A stretch of 64,000 nt of DNA from Lathyrus oleraceus (lineage: Eukaryota; Streptophyta; Magnoliopsida; Fabales; Fabaceae), in assembly GCF_024323335.1 (NCBI RefSeq), contig NC_066579.1, positions 52,038,771-52,102,770 of the forward strand. The letters run 5' to 3'. Below are positions 24,067 to 34,837 of the stretch, in pieces. The position numbers and the translations under genes were made by a program. The notes below the pieces were generated by a model that searched no databases, was not told the DNA's origin, and saw nothing but the letters and a program-made list of their open reading frames with translations. Positions within the stretch are counted from its first letter, which is position 1, and every line of letters starts with the position of its first letter.

Positions 24067-24498
24067 GAAACCTCTGACTTCTTTCTTGTTTATTTCAGTA
24101 CCCAGATTTACAGTTTCAATTGATTCCTCATGCGGCTGTATAGTCTTTTCTTCTTATAGTACTAGTCTGGCAAGTTCTCCAGGGACTTCACAATCTTCCT
24201 CACTTCCATCCTCGGCTTGGTAGATCGGATTTTCAAAGTCATAATGAACAGTAGCAGAACTATTATCAACAGGATCCAGAGTGGATATGGATCGGTAAAT
24301 TGTTACGTGAGTGTGTGCAAGAAAACATGGCTTGTTTGAAAAATGACAGGAAAGATAAAGAGCGCAATATTTGAATGCAAAAAGTCCATTGATTTATTGA
24401 ATATGAATATGCTTATGAAAATGACAAACCCTTAAAATTAGCTATTATGCCCCGGGTATAGACACAATGCTTTTGAAATACTAAAATAACAATAACAA
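24067..24498 (-). other. Noncoding remnant between gag and pol, body 2
   Basis: About 430 bp replacing protease and the RT palm; identical in layout to body 1 (15401-15819). Confidence 0.5.
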
Positions 24499-25995
24499 TT
24501 ACTCCTGACTAAAGGAAATCAGGATAGTGTCTTCAGCCTTCCAATTATCGAGTCTGTCACCAATTGTTGGGGAAATCCAGCTATCCAAGTCACAATCGTT
24601 ATCAGTATCTTCCACGGCGTTGACAGTCTCGCCCTGATTAGGCAGAGGAGCAGTGATGACATTAGGAGTCTCCGGAGGCTCAAACTCAATTTCTCCAGCT
24701 TCGATCATATCCTGAATCTTATTCTTCAATGACCAGCAATCGTTTGTATCATGCCCGGGGCTATCGGAGTGATATGCACACCTGGCATTAGGGTTATAAC
24801 GAGAAGAGGTAGTGTTGGGATTCGTAGGAGGATCTCTGAGGGTGATCAAATTTGCCTTTAGCATTCCCTGCAGTGCCTGTGCCAAGGTCATATTGATCCT
24901 GGTAAACTGCCTTCTTGGCCTGTCTTGTTTGGGCTGGAAGTTTTGAGATGGTGGTGCTGCAATCGTAACTGCTCCGATGTCATGGTCACGGTTTTTCTTG
25001 TTACGACCCTTTTGACCGTACACAGCATTTGATTCGTTCCTCCCCTGATAGGACCTTTTGGTGCTTGCAGAGGTAGCCGCCTGTATCTTTCCACTTCGGA
25101 TGCCGCTTTCAACATGTTCACCTGTTAATATAAGTTCAGTGAAACCTGATGAAGAACTTCCCAGTAGATGGCTGTAGAATGGGCCGGTCAGTGTGCCCAT
25201 GAACATGTCCACCAATTCTCTGTCAGTCATAGGGGGTTTGACTCTGCCAGCCAAATCTCTCCACTTTTGAGCATATTCTTTAAAGCTTTCTTTAGATCCC
25301 ATAGTCATATTCTGCAACTGTAGCCGGGTAGGTGCTAGTTCAGAGTTATACTAGTACTGTCTATAGAAAGCTGTTGCTAAATCAGTCCAGGTGCGGATGT
25401 CAGAGCTCTCGAGCTGATAATACCATTCCAACTGTGTGCCAGACAGGCTCTCTTGGAAGAAATGGATCCATAGCTTCCTGTCAGTGGTATGCGGCTGAAT
25501 CTTTCTCACATACGCTCTCAGATGCATCTGAGGACAGGACGCACCATCGTACTTAGTGAAAGTGGGGATTTTGAATTTGCGAGGAATGGTCACATCGGAG
25601 ACCAGACCCAAACTTTCGAAATCCAGACCGGGCGCCTTCTGACCCTCCATAGCTAGCATACGTTCTTCCAGCAACTTGTACTTATCATCTCTTGGAGAGT
25701 ACTGTTCATTTTCATAATCTTCATCGTCATCCTCAGGGTTGGAGAAATCAGCATTCTCTTCCTCTGAATCATTCTCCGCCCCCTCTTCTGGACCATTCGG
25801 GATTCCAAACTTGACCCCTGCGGCCTGTCCTTTACGCCTTCTTCCCGGGTTAATGAAACTCACAACTTTCTTGTCTTTCTTCTTTTCGAGCAAAAGAGCC
25901 TTCAGTTCCTCCTGCCCCTTGAATAAGCTTAGCATCATCTCCTTGAATTGAGCATTCTGAGTCTGGAGATCTTTGACAGTTTGTTCGAGATCCAT
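24499..25995 (-). pseudogene. gag: Tat gag, body 2, with one amber codon
   Basis: Same 498-codon gag as body 1, with the same in-frame TAG (25351-25353). Differences seen are few, for example Ser to Phe in MMLSL(S/F)KGQ, Thr to Ala in KIQ(T/A)ATSA and Pro to Ala before RCAYH. The zinc knuckle is present. Sharing of the amber codon shows that bodies 1 and 2 descend from one already-mutated copy. Confidence 0.88.
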
Positions 25996-26836
25996 TTTTC
26001 TGTTTGGAAGGAAGACCGTGAGAACATTGAACTTGTAGAATACCTGTTATGCAGTGTTATGTTATGCTATGCAATGTATGAAATGTTTTCAAGGACTTTT
26101 GGGAATTTAACTTTACGTAAACCAACAAAAAAGGAAACTCTTTTTTTTTTTTTTTTTTGCGAAACAGGGCAAAGTTAAATTCCTGAGTCCTCGAAATGGT
26201 TAGTACAATGCCATGATGTTATGATGTTATGATGTTATGAAGTTAGGTAAATAACAAGCACAAGCAAGTCACACAACAATCACTCCTAGGTTTTAAGGCT
26301 TGCATGAGTTCCATAGGTAAGTACCCTTCCCACTGAAGTTCGGTTGGTTCAACCTGTCCTAGAATAGTAACCGGGTTCTAAAAGGATCTCAAATCATCGA
26401 CCTTTCCTTAAGTCTACTTCAGTGCAACACCAAGTGGTTGACCGAAGCTTCCCTAAAGTCCAATCTCAAAGAGTGTAGTATCGAGTCTCAACCAACCCCA
26501 GTCGGAACCGAAGTCAGTTATCTCACTACTTTCTAATGGCTAGGATGAGTCAATTAGGGTTCTAAAGGTCTGGTTAATGCTTTGATGACACCACGCGAAT
26601 GCCAAATTTTTCCTCAAGTAAACATGAGGAACATCAGGACATCCAAAGTGTCACATTAACCGTAGCCATCATTTTAACCATTCCAGTATACGCCGGATAG
26701 TCGCGATGATCTATTGCTACTTACCTAAGGTACACTAGATCCAGGTGTAGGATCTTTCACTCAAGCATAAAATACCCTTAAAAGAAGGAACAATTGAAAA
26801 CATAAATGATTTTTTAAGGTGACCTCTCTTTGTTAG
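25996..26836 (-). other. Leader between primer site and gag, body 2
   Basis: Same as body 1 apart from a shorter T tract (26142-26158) and an atgttatg microsatellite change; no ORF1. Confidence 0.6.
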
Positions 26837-26854
26837 TCCCCAGCAGAGTCGCCA
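26837..26854 (-). promoter_or_regulatory. tRNA-Arg primer-binding site, body 2
   Basis: TGGCGACTCTGCTGGGGA on the minus strand, 4 bases from LTR B3. Confidence 0.9.
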
Positions 26855-26858
26855 GTTC

Positions 26859-28883
26859 TGTCATACGGTGAACTGACTTTTATGTGTTTTTAATCGCAAT
26901 GTCGCGGTTAGCAAGAGTCGCCACTGACTTTTCTTATATCCAATAAGGAAAGGTGGAAAAGAACAGGAAAGACCTTAATTTAGATTCTTAGGTTCGGGAG
27001 GTACATTATACAAAGGGAAGGTGTTAGCACCCTTTGTATCCATGGTTATCCATGGGCTCTTAATTGCTCAATCATTTATGTTTTTCTAGTTTGAAAAAGT
27101 GGTTGAGAAATGTGTAGGAAATGTTTTGAAAAGGAGAATTTAACTTTGTAATGATTCTTGAATGAATGTATACAAAGTGGTTATCTCGTTTAATTTTGGA
27201 AATATAACTCGGCAATGATTCTAGTGCGAATGTATGCCAAGTGGTGGTTTTCTAATGGAGGTTTTGAAAGGTGTAAGGTGTGAAAAGTAGTTTTAAATTG
27301 TGAATCAGCAATTAAGAGTTATACCTATCCGAGGTCTTTCCGGGCATTTCCTTTCCTTATGAGGGTAAAACTGTCCTTACTATTGAGAAGTAAGTAGTTT
27401 TACCCTTTGGATGTAAAAGGGTCATCGAAGGGTCATTGATTGGTCATCGAAGGCAACAATTGTGAGGATACCTTAGCATTCGAAGGGACTATCATCATTT
27501 AACCGTAGGCTACACCGAAGGGTCATCGAGGGACAAAATCGTATTTTCGAAAGCAACATCCGAGGAACCATGATTTGTTTTATGATGATTTAACCGAAGG
27601 GTCTTTGCTAAGTGTATCCCTACATTCGCGGGACATGACCGTAATACCGTAATCGTAGGGTAACAAAGAGAGGTCCAAGATCACATGTTCAAAAGGCAAA
27701 GCTTTACAATTAATTAGATAGCCGTAGTCGATTAAGTAATTAGGTCCATATTAAAATCAATACATTAAAAATAATACATTAAAATTAATACATTAAAATT
27801 AATTAAGCAATTTAGGGCAGCTCTTCACAAGGGTATCCCACAAATAAAGTGGAAGACCTAAACAGCAATCCTTTCCTGGGGTGTGAACCTTTGCAAAATT
27901 CAGCAAACGGGTTAGCATACCAAATCAGGGTGCAATCGAGGATTACACCGCAAAAGAAATACAACAGCAAAAGTGTCATGCAAAATAATGTATGATGATA
28001 AGGGAACAGATCAGAGAAGCATAGCACAGAACAAACGAAATATAAGCTACTGTCCCGTTAGCCTCTGCCTCGCCTAGCGAAGGCCTAGCGAATATTCGCT
28101 ACGGGCTCGCTTAGCGATGTGCTAGCGAGCGGCTGCGGGTTTTGAATTTCAGAACAGTATAATCTCGGCATGCGGCAAGTCTTATGGTATTCAATTACAG
28201 AAATAATATGGTCAAACATTCAGGATAGGCTGGCATACTTAAACTCACATGCAAAACCTCAAATATGTTTATGAATTCAATTATGATATCACATGCAAGT
28301 TAAGAACATAAAGCGATATCACATGCAAATTAAGAAAATGAAGCGATAATAGTAATGCAAACCTGTTTGCAATCGAATTGCAACCTTGAGTTGGCGAGCC
28401 GGATTGAGTTGGACGGAGGTAGCTTTGCGGCCGCCGGCTTTTCCTTCAGGGTTTTCCGTTTATGAGCGCTAGGGTTTGCTTGCTAGGGTTCTCCTTTCGT
28501 CCCTTTTTTTCTTTTTCGTCCCCTCCTTTTCATTACTGAAGTGCTGGTATTTATAATGCTCTTTTTCATGACCTAATGGGCTCAGAATGAAGCCCGAAAT
28601 TTTTTGTTGTCTGTCAGCTTCGCTAGGCGAGCTGGTAGCGAACGTGTAGCGAACGTTCGCTAGGCGAGCGTGTAGCGACCGTTCGCTAGGCGAGCGTGTA
28701 GCGACCGTTCGCTAGGCGAGCGTGTAGCGAACGCGTAGCGAACAGGCCAGTTTTGGGCCATTTTCTGGATTGGGCCATTCGTGAGCTGGGCCTTCGTTCC
28801 TTTGAGATCAGTGTCATAAAAATGAGTCGGAATGCCCTGAAAAATGTCTTAAAATATTAATGGGCAAATTTTGGGGTATGACA
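26859..28883 (-). repeat. Tat LTR B3
   Basis: 2025 bp. Longer than B2 by exactly one extra 26-bp unit of the U3 palindrome array (28617-28743). TATA on the minus strand at 28548-28555. Its right neighbour lacks a polypurine tract, so it can only act as a 5' LTR. Confidence 0.92.
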
Positions 28884-29548
28884 GTTGGGGAATGGAATTA
28901 GCAACTGGATTCATTGGAACGCATGGTTAGACCTTCTCCTCGATCCTGAAGTCTTTTGTAATTGCTATTTCCGTTTTATGCATGTATTTTCGGTAAACAT
29001 CAATCATGTTCAAATGCATATATTAATTCAAACTAAATCAATGGACATTTACGCAAACAAAACAGAGGAAGTAAAACAAAAGCATTTCTTTGGAAGTAAA
29101 ATTGTATCGATTTTGAAAGAGGGCCTATAAACAGGCAATTCGTGTATAGGGAGACAGAAATCCTAGTAAGAGGAAATTGTCAAGGAAAGAGAGAGCTATG
29201 AAGGAAAAGTCCTATCGATTTTAATTCTGCTACTGTCATTATGTCTTCAAGCATCTCATCTCCTGCTGTCGGATAGAAGTGATTGGCTTGTTCAGTCCCT
29301 TGAACTTGGATGAAGTTGTCTGAGAACGGGACATAGTCATACGCTTTTAATCCCTAATTTTTGCCTGGACCGCCTTTTCAGGTTTTCAGTCCACCAGGAT
29401 ACCCTTTTTTGCCCAAGCCGCCTTTTCAGGTTTTCGACTTGCCGGGGGTACATTTTTATATGTTTATCCCTAATTTTTTCCCGAACCCTTTTTGGTTCGC
29501 CGGGATGCCCTTACTTTTGCCTAGGTACGTCGACCTAGCGGGTCTCTT
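28884..29548 (-). other. 3' noncoding tract of body 3 (outer element B)
   Basis: Homologous to 22313-22970 of body 2, including the duplicated gccgccttttcaggttttc block (29345-29548). It begins abruptly at the LTR B3 terminus; the part that would join it to 15315 is missing (about 0.36 kb by comparison with body 2). Confidence 0.65.
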
Positions 29549-30181
29549 TTATGCGTAGTATTTTTTGACTATGTCTGCATTCACGGGATGTGGGAAGTCT
29601 TCGCCATCCATCGTAGCAAGTATCATGGCTCCACCAGAGAATACCTTCTTAACTACAAATGGCCCTTCGTATGTGGGAGTCCATTTGCCCCTGGGATCAC
29701 TTTGTGGCAGAATGATGCGGTTGATCACCAAGTCGCCGATTTGATACACCTGTCTCTTGACCTTTTTGTTGAATGCCTGGGTCATGCGCCTCTGATATAT
29801 CTGCCCATGACAAACAGCCGCAAGTCTCTTTTCATCGATCAAATTTATCTGATTGAGTCGAGTTTGGATCCATTCATCCTCGTCTAAACCTGTCTCTTTC
29901 ACGACTCTTAGAGAGGGAATCTGAACTTCCACCGGTAAGACGGCTTCCATTCCGTAGACTAAAGAGAAAGGAGTTGCCCCTATCGAAGTGCGCACTGAAG
30001 TGCGATAACCATGAAGAGCAAATGGTAACATCTCATGCCAGTCTTCGTACGTTACTGTCATCTTTTGTATGATCTTCTTGATATTCTTATTAGCAGCCTC
30101 CACGGCGCCGTTCATCTTTGGCCGGTACGGAGAAGAGTTATGGTGTTTTATTTTGAACTGCGTGCAGAGTTCAGTAATCAT
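29549..30181 (-). pseudogene. Tat integrase, C-terminal half, body 3
   Basis: Open for 210 codons: TELCTQFKIKHHNSSPYRP, MNGAVEAANKNIKKIIQKM with the catalytic Glu, HGYRTSVRTSIGATPF, and the tail VNADIVKKYYA ending in a stop. Better preserved than the body 2 copy (no frameshift), but the zinc-binding domain and the first two core Asp residues are deleted; upstream it is fused to the RNase H remnant. Confidence 0.85.
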
Positions 30182-30417
30182 CTTGTTGTTCTTCCGGAGA
30201 GAGCAGGTTTTCCAAATGTATATTTGCTAAGATCCATCTTAGAAATCAATAAAGTGGTATGATTCAACATATACTGTCTTAGTCGGCGAGCAGCCCAAGC
30301 CAAAGCACAGCAAGCTTTCTCGAGCTGTGAGTATCTTGTTTCACAGTCGGTACCTTTTGCTAAGGTAGTATATTGCATGCTCTTTTCGACCAGACTCGTC
30401 ATGTTGCCCCAACACAC
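30178..30417 (-). pseudogene. Tat RNase H fragment, body 3
   Basis: 79 codons including CETRYSQLEKACCALAWAAR and RRLRQYMLNHTTLL, joined by a deletion to integrase. The breakpoint differs by a few codons from that of body 2. Confidence 0.75.
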
Positions 30418-30946
30418 ACCCTATTGAATTTTCTAACATGGTCAAATACATGATTAGAGGTCTTCCTTCAACTGGTGGCATCAGAATTGGAGGTTCTTGG
30501 AGATACTTCTTGATTTTGTCAAAAGCTTCTTGACATTCATCATTCTCTTGATTTTTCCTCGGTAATGTTCTTGTCTACTTCAGTACCCAGATTCAGTTGA
30601 TTCCTCATGCGGCTGTATGGTCTTTTCTTCTTGCAGTACCAGTCTGGCAAGTTCTCCAGGTACTTTCACAATCTTCCTCACTTCCATCGTCGGTTTGGTA
30701 GATCGGATTTTCGAAGTCATAATGAACAGTAGTAGAACTATTATCAACAGGATCCAGAGTGGGTACGGATCTGCAATTTGTTACGTGAGTGTGTGTAAGA
30801 AAACATAGCTTGTTTGGAAGATGACAGGAAAGATAAAGAGCGCAATATTTGAATGCAAAAGGTCCATTGATTTATTGAATGTGAATATGCTTATGAAAAT
30901 GACAAAACATTTAACCAAATTTGATACACTAAATAAGCAATAACAA
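30418..30946 (-). other. Noncoding remnant between gag and pol, body 3
   Basis: Homologous to 23840-24480 with further losses; no protease or RT motif. Confidence 0.5.
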
Positions 30947-32056
30947 TTACTCCTGACTAAAGGAAATCGGGATAGTGTCTTCAGCCTTCCAATTATTGAG
31001 TCTGTCACCAATTGTTGGGAAAATCCAACTATCCAAGTCACAATCGTTATCAGCATCTTCCACAGCATTGACAGTCTCGTCATGGTTAGGCAGAGGGGCA
31101 GTGATGTCGTTAGGAGTCTCCGGAGGATCAGAGGTAGCCGCCTGTATCTTTCCACTTCGAATGCCGCGTTCAACCTGCTCACCTGTTAATATAAGTTCAG
31201 TGAAACCCGATGAGAAACTTCTCAATAGATGGCTGTAGAATAGGCCAGTCAGTGTGCTCATGAACATGTCCACTAATTCTCGATCAGTCATGGGGGGTTT
31301 GACTCTGCCAGCCAAATCTCTCCATTTCTGAGCATATTCTTTAAAGCCTTCTTTAGATCCCATAGTCATATTCTGCAACTGTAGCCGAGTAGGCGCTAAT
31401 TCAGAATTATACTGGTAATGCTTGTAGAAAGCTGTTGCTAAATCAGTCCAGGTGCGGATGTTAGAGCTCTCGAGCTGATAATACCACTCTAACTGTGCGC
31501 CAGACAGACTCTCTTGGAAGAAATGGATCCATAGTTTCCTATTAGTGGTATACGGCTGAATCTTTCTCACATAAGCTCTCAGGTGCATTTGAGGACAAGA
31601 TGCCCCGTCGTATATAGTGAAAGTGGGGATCTTGAATTTGTGAGGAATGACCACATCAGAGACCAGACCCAAGCCTTCGAAATCCAGGTCGGGCACCTTC
31701 TGACCCTCCATAGCTAGCATGCGTTCTTCCAGCAACTTATACTTATCATCTTTTGGAGAGTACTGTTTATTTTCATAATCTTCATCGTCGTCCTCATGGT
31801 TGAAAGGATCAACATTCTCATCTTCCGAATCATCTTCTGTCCCATCTTCTTGATCCTTCGGAATTCTAATCGTGACTCCTGCAGCCTGTCCTTTGAGCCT
31901 TCTTCCCGGGTTGATGTAACTCACAGGTTTCTTGTCTTTCTTTTTCTCGAGCAAGAGAGCCTTCAGTTCTTCCTGCCCCTTGGATAAGCTCAGCATCATC
32001 TCCTGGAATTGAGCATTCTGAGCCTGGAGATCTTTGACAGTTTGTTCAAGGGCCAT
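30947..32056 (-). CDS. Tat Gag-derived ORF lacking the zinc knuckle, body 3
   Basis: Uninterrupted 369-codon frame, MALEQTVKDLQAQNAQFQEM to FSQE-stop. It keeps the N-terminal coiled-coil-like segment, acidic linker and capsid-like core (LWIHFFQESLSGAQLEWYYQ, YAQKWRDLAGRVKPPMTDRE) but lacks about 129 residues present in bodies 1 and 2, including the CAYHSDSPGHDTNDCW knuckle. The deletion is in frame (387 bp). The amber codon of bodies 1 and 2 is CAG here. A Gag without nucleocapsid could still multimerise; whether it is expressed is unknown. Confidence 0.7.
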   Translation of the reverse strand: MALEQTVKDLQAQNAQFQEMMLSLSKGQEELKALLLEKKKDKKPVSYINPGRRLKGQAAGVTIRIPKDQEDGTEDDSEDENVDPFNHEDDDEDYENKQYSPKDDKYKLLEERMLAMEGQKVPDLDFEGLGLVSDVVIPHKFKIPTFTIYDGASCPQMHLRAYVRKIQPYTTNRKLWIHFFQESLSGAQLEWYYQLESSNIRTWTDLATAFYKHYQYNSELAPTRLQLQNMTMGSKEGFKEYAQKWRDLAGRVKPPMTDRELVDMFMSTLTGLFYSHLLRSFSSGFTELILTGEQVERGIRSGKIQAATSDPPETPNDITAPLPNHDETVNAVEDADNDCDLDSWIFPTIGDRLNNWKAEDTIPISFSQE

Positions 32057-32865
32057 TTTTCTGTTTACAGGAAAACCGTGAGAACATTGATCCCTTTAGA
32101 GTACCTGTTATGCAATGTTATGTTATGCTATGCAATGTATGAAATGTTTTCAATGTTTAAAGTCCTTGAAATGGTTAGTACAATGCCATGATGTTGTGAT
32201 GTCATGATGTTATGATGTTGTGATGTCATGATGTTATGATGTTATGATGTTATGATGTTATGTAAGTAACAAACACAAACAAATCACCCTGTAATCATTC
32301 CTAGGTTTTAAGGCTTGCATGAGTTCCATAGGTAAGTACCCTCCCCACTGAAGTTTGGTTGGTTCAACCTGTCCTAGAATAGTAACCGGGTTCTAGAAGG
32401 ATCTCAAATCATTGACCTTCCTTTAAGTCCACTTCAGTGCAACACCAAGTGGTTGACCGAAGCTTCCCTAAAGTCCAATCTCAAAGAGTGTAGTATCGAG
32501 TCTCAACCAACCCCAGTCGGAACCGAAGTCAGTTATCTCACTACTTTCTAATGGCTAGGATGAGTCAATTAGGGTTCTAAAGGTCTGGTTAACGCTTTGA
32601 TGACACCACGCGGAAGCCAAATTTTTCCTCAAGTAAACATGAGGAACATCAGGACATCCAAAGTGTCACATTAACCGTAGCCATCATTTTGACCATTCCA
32701 GTATACGCCGGATAGTCGCGATGATCTATTGCTACTTACCTAAGGTGCACTAGATCCGGGTGTAGGATCTTTCACTCAAGCATAAAATACCCAAGCAATC
32801 CCTTAAAAGTAAATCATACAATTTGAATAAGTGATCTTGTTTTTAAGGTAACCTCTCTTTTTATG
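32057..32865 (-). other. Leader between primer site and gag, body 3
   Basis: Related to the other leaders but without the T tract, and with an expanded atgttatg/tgatgtca microsatellite (about 32190-32265). No ORF1. Confidence 0.6.
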
Positions 32866-32883
32866 TCCCCAGCAAAGTCGCCA
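32866..32883 (-). promoter_or_regulatory. tRNA-Arg primer-binding site, body 3
   Basis: TGGCGACTTTGCTGGGGA on the minus strand: one C-to-T change from the site in bodies 1 and 2. Confidence 0.88.
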
Positions 32884-32887
32884 GTTC

Positions 32888-34832
32888 TGTCATACGGTGA
32901 ACTGACTTTGATGTGTTTTTGCTTTGGAAAGCAAATGTCGCGGTTAGCAAGAGTCGCCACCGACTTTTCTTTTATCCCATAAGGAAAGGTGGAAAAGAAC
33001 AGGAAAGACCTCAATTAGATTTTGGGTTCGGGAGGTATATTATACAAAGGGAAGGTGTTAGCACCCTTTGTATCCATGGTTATCCATGGGCTCTTAATTG
33101 CTTGATCACTTATGTTTGTCTGGAAAAAGTGGTTGTGAATTGTTTAGAAAATGTTTTGAAAAGAGAATTTAACTTTGTAATGATTCTTGTATGAATGTAT
33201 ACAAAGTGGTTATCCCGTTTAGTTTTGAAAGTTGTTTAGAAAAATATAACTCGGTAATGATTCTAGTATGAATGTATACCAAGTGGTGATTTTCTAAAAG
33301 GTGTTTTGAAAGGTGTGGGGTGTGAAAAATATTTTAGGTTGTGAGTCAGCATTTAAGAGTTATACCTGCCCAAGGTCTTTATGGGTATTTCCTATCCTTA
33401 GGAGGGTAAAACTGTCCTTACTATTGAGAAGTAAGTAGTCTTATCCTTGGGATGTAAGGGACATCGTAGGGTCATTGATTGGTCATTGAAGGCAACATTT
33501 GTAAGGATACCTCAGCATTCGAAGGGACAATCATCATTTAACCGTAGGCTACAACGAAGGGTCATCGAGGGGCAAAATCATATATTCGCAGGCAACATCC
33601 GAGGGACTATGATTTATTTTATAGGGACATGATGATTTAACCGAAGGGTCTTTGCTAGGTGTATCCCCACATCCGCGGGACATGACCATAATACCGTAAT
33701 ATCGTAAGGCAACAAAGAGAGGTCCAAGATCCCATATTCAAAGGCAATATTTTACAATCGATTAGGTAGTTGTAATCAATTAGGTAATTAGGTCCATATT
33801 AATTAAGTAATTAGGATGAATCTCCACAAGGGTATCCCACAAATAAAGTGGGATACCTAGCAAGCTACCCTCTTCGGGAGTATGTGAGTCCTTACAATAT
33901 TCAGCAAACAGGTCAGAATACCAAATGGGGGGTGCAATCGAGGATTACACCGCAAAAGAAACACAGCAGTAGGAATGTCAGGCAAAATAACGCATGATTA
34001 AAACAGAACAGATCAGATAAGCATAGAACAGAACAGCCAAAATATTAGCGACTGTCACGTTCGCCTCTGCCTCGCCTAGCGAAGGCTTAGCGAATACTCG
34101 CTACATGCTCGCTTAGCGATGTGCTAGCGAGCGGCTGCGGGTTTTGAATTTCAGAACAGTACGATCTCAGCATGCTGCACGCCCTATGGCATTCAATTAC
34201 AGAAATAACATGGTCAAACATTCAGGATATTCAGGCACACTTAAACTCACATGCAAACTCTAATTACATATCCAGGAATTCAATCATGATTCATTATGTA
34301 TTGAGATTACAGATTGGAAGCATAAAATGGTAGTGATGCGCAAACCTGTTTGCAATTGACTTGCAACGTTGAATTGGCAGATCACCTTTGGTATCAGATT
34401 GAGTTGGGCGGAGGTAACCTTTGTGCAGATGAGTTGCCTTCAGGGTTTCCTTTAGGGTTGCTCTGAATTCTCTCGGTTAGCCTCCAAGGTTTGATTGCTA
34501 GGGTTCCCGTTCGTCTCCTTCTGTTGTTTTTCGTTCTCTCTCTTTCTGACTGAAATATTGGTATTTATAATGGTTTGTTGTGACCTAATGGGCTCAGAAT
34601 GAAGCCCAGAATTTTCTGGTATTCGCAAGCTTCGCTAGGCGAGTGGCATAGCGAAGGGTTCGCTAGGCGAAGGAGTTGCTCGCCTAGCGAGCATGCCAGT
34701 TTGAGTCTTTTTCTGGATTGGGCCATTTGTGAGCTGGGTCTTTGCTCCTTTAAGGTTAATGTCTTGAACAATAAGTTGGAGTGCCTTGAAAAATGCCTTG
34801 TAACATTAGCGGGCAAATTTTGGGGTATGACA
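32888..34832 (-). repeat. Element B outer 5' LTR (B4)
   Basis: 1945 bp, same length as B1 and nearly identical. TATA on the minus strand at 34562-34569; U3 palindromes at 34625-34693; second cluster 34060-34134. Confidence 0.92.
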
Positions 34833-34837
34833 GCGAG
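34833..34837. repeat. Tat element target duplication, right
   Basis: gcgag, matching 12055-12059. Confidence 0.92.

Larger units (their letters stand above)
15316..28883 (-). mobile_element. Inserted block of sister Tat subfamily
   Basis: Order on the plus strand: truncated body (15316-18182), LTR B2, full-length defective body (20182-26858), LTR B3. The truncated body plus B2 is nearly identical to 24001-28883, i.e. the second half of the block. The right edge is a clean LTR terminus abutting sequence homologous to 22313 onward; the left edge is a broken RT fragment. A simple nested insertion would put the same target bases outside both LTRs, but left of B2 is a primer site, so this is not a simple insertion. 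Confidence 0.75.
12060..34832 (-). mobile_element. Tat/Ogre-like element B (outer), with internal rearranged block
   Basis: Minus-strand Ty3/gypsy element inserted in the integrase of element A. Its 5' LTR is 32888-34832 and its 3' LTR 12060-14004, both 1945 bp and nearly identical, with tgtcatac/gtatgaca termini and a perfect gcgag duplication. Primer site of tRNA-Arg type, gag, RNase H and integrase remnants lie at 29549-32883; its own 3' noncoding tract appears to be 28884-29548 plus 14005-15315, separated by a block from a sister subfamily. Protease and RT proper are absent, so it is non-autonomous. There is no Ogre-type ORF1 upstream of gag. Confidence 0.88.

Noticed and set aside
18183..28883. 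B2-B3 as a simple complete element nested in the outer one
   Set aside because: Left of B2 is a primer-binding site followed by kilobases of sequence matching the element's own interior, not the target; no matching duplication.
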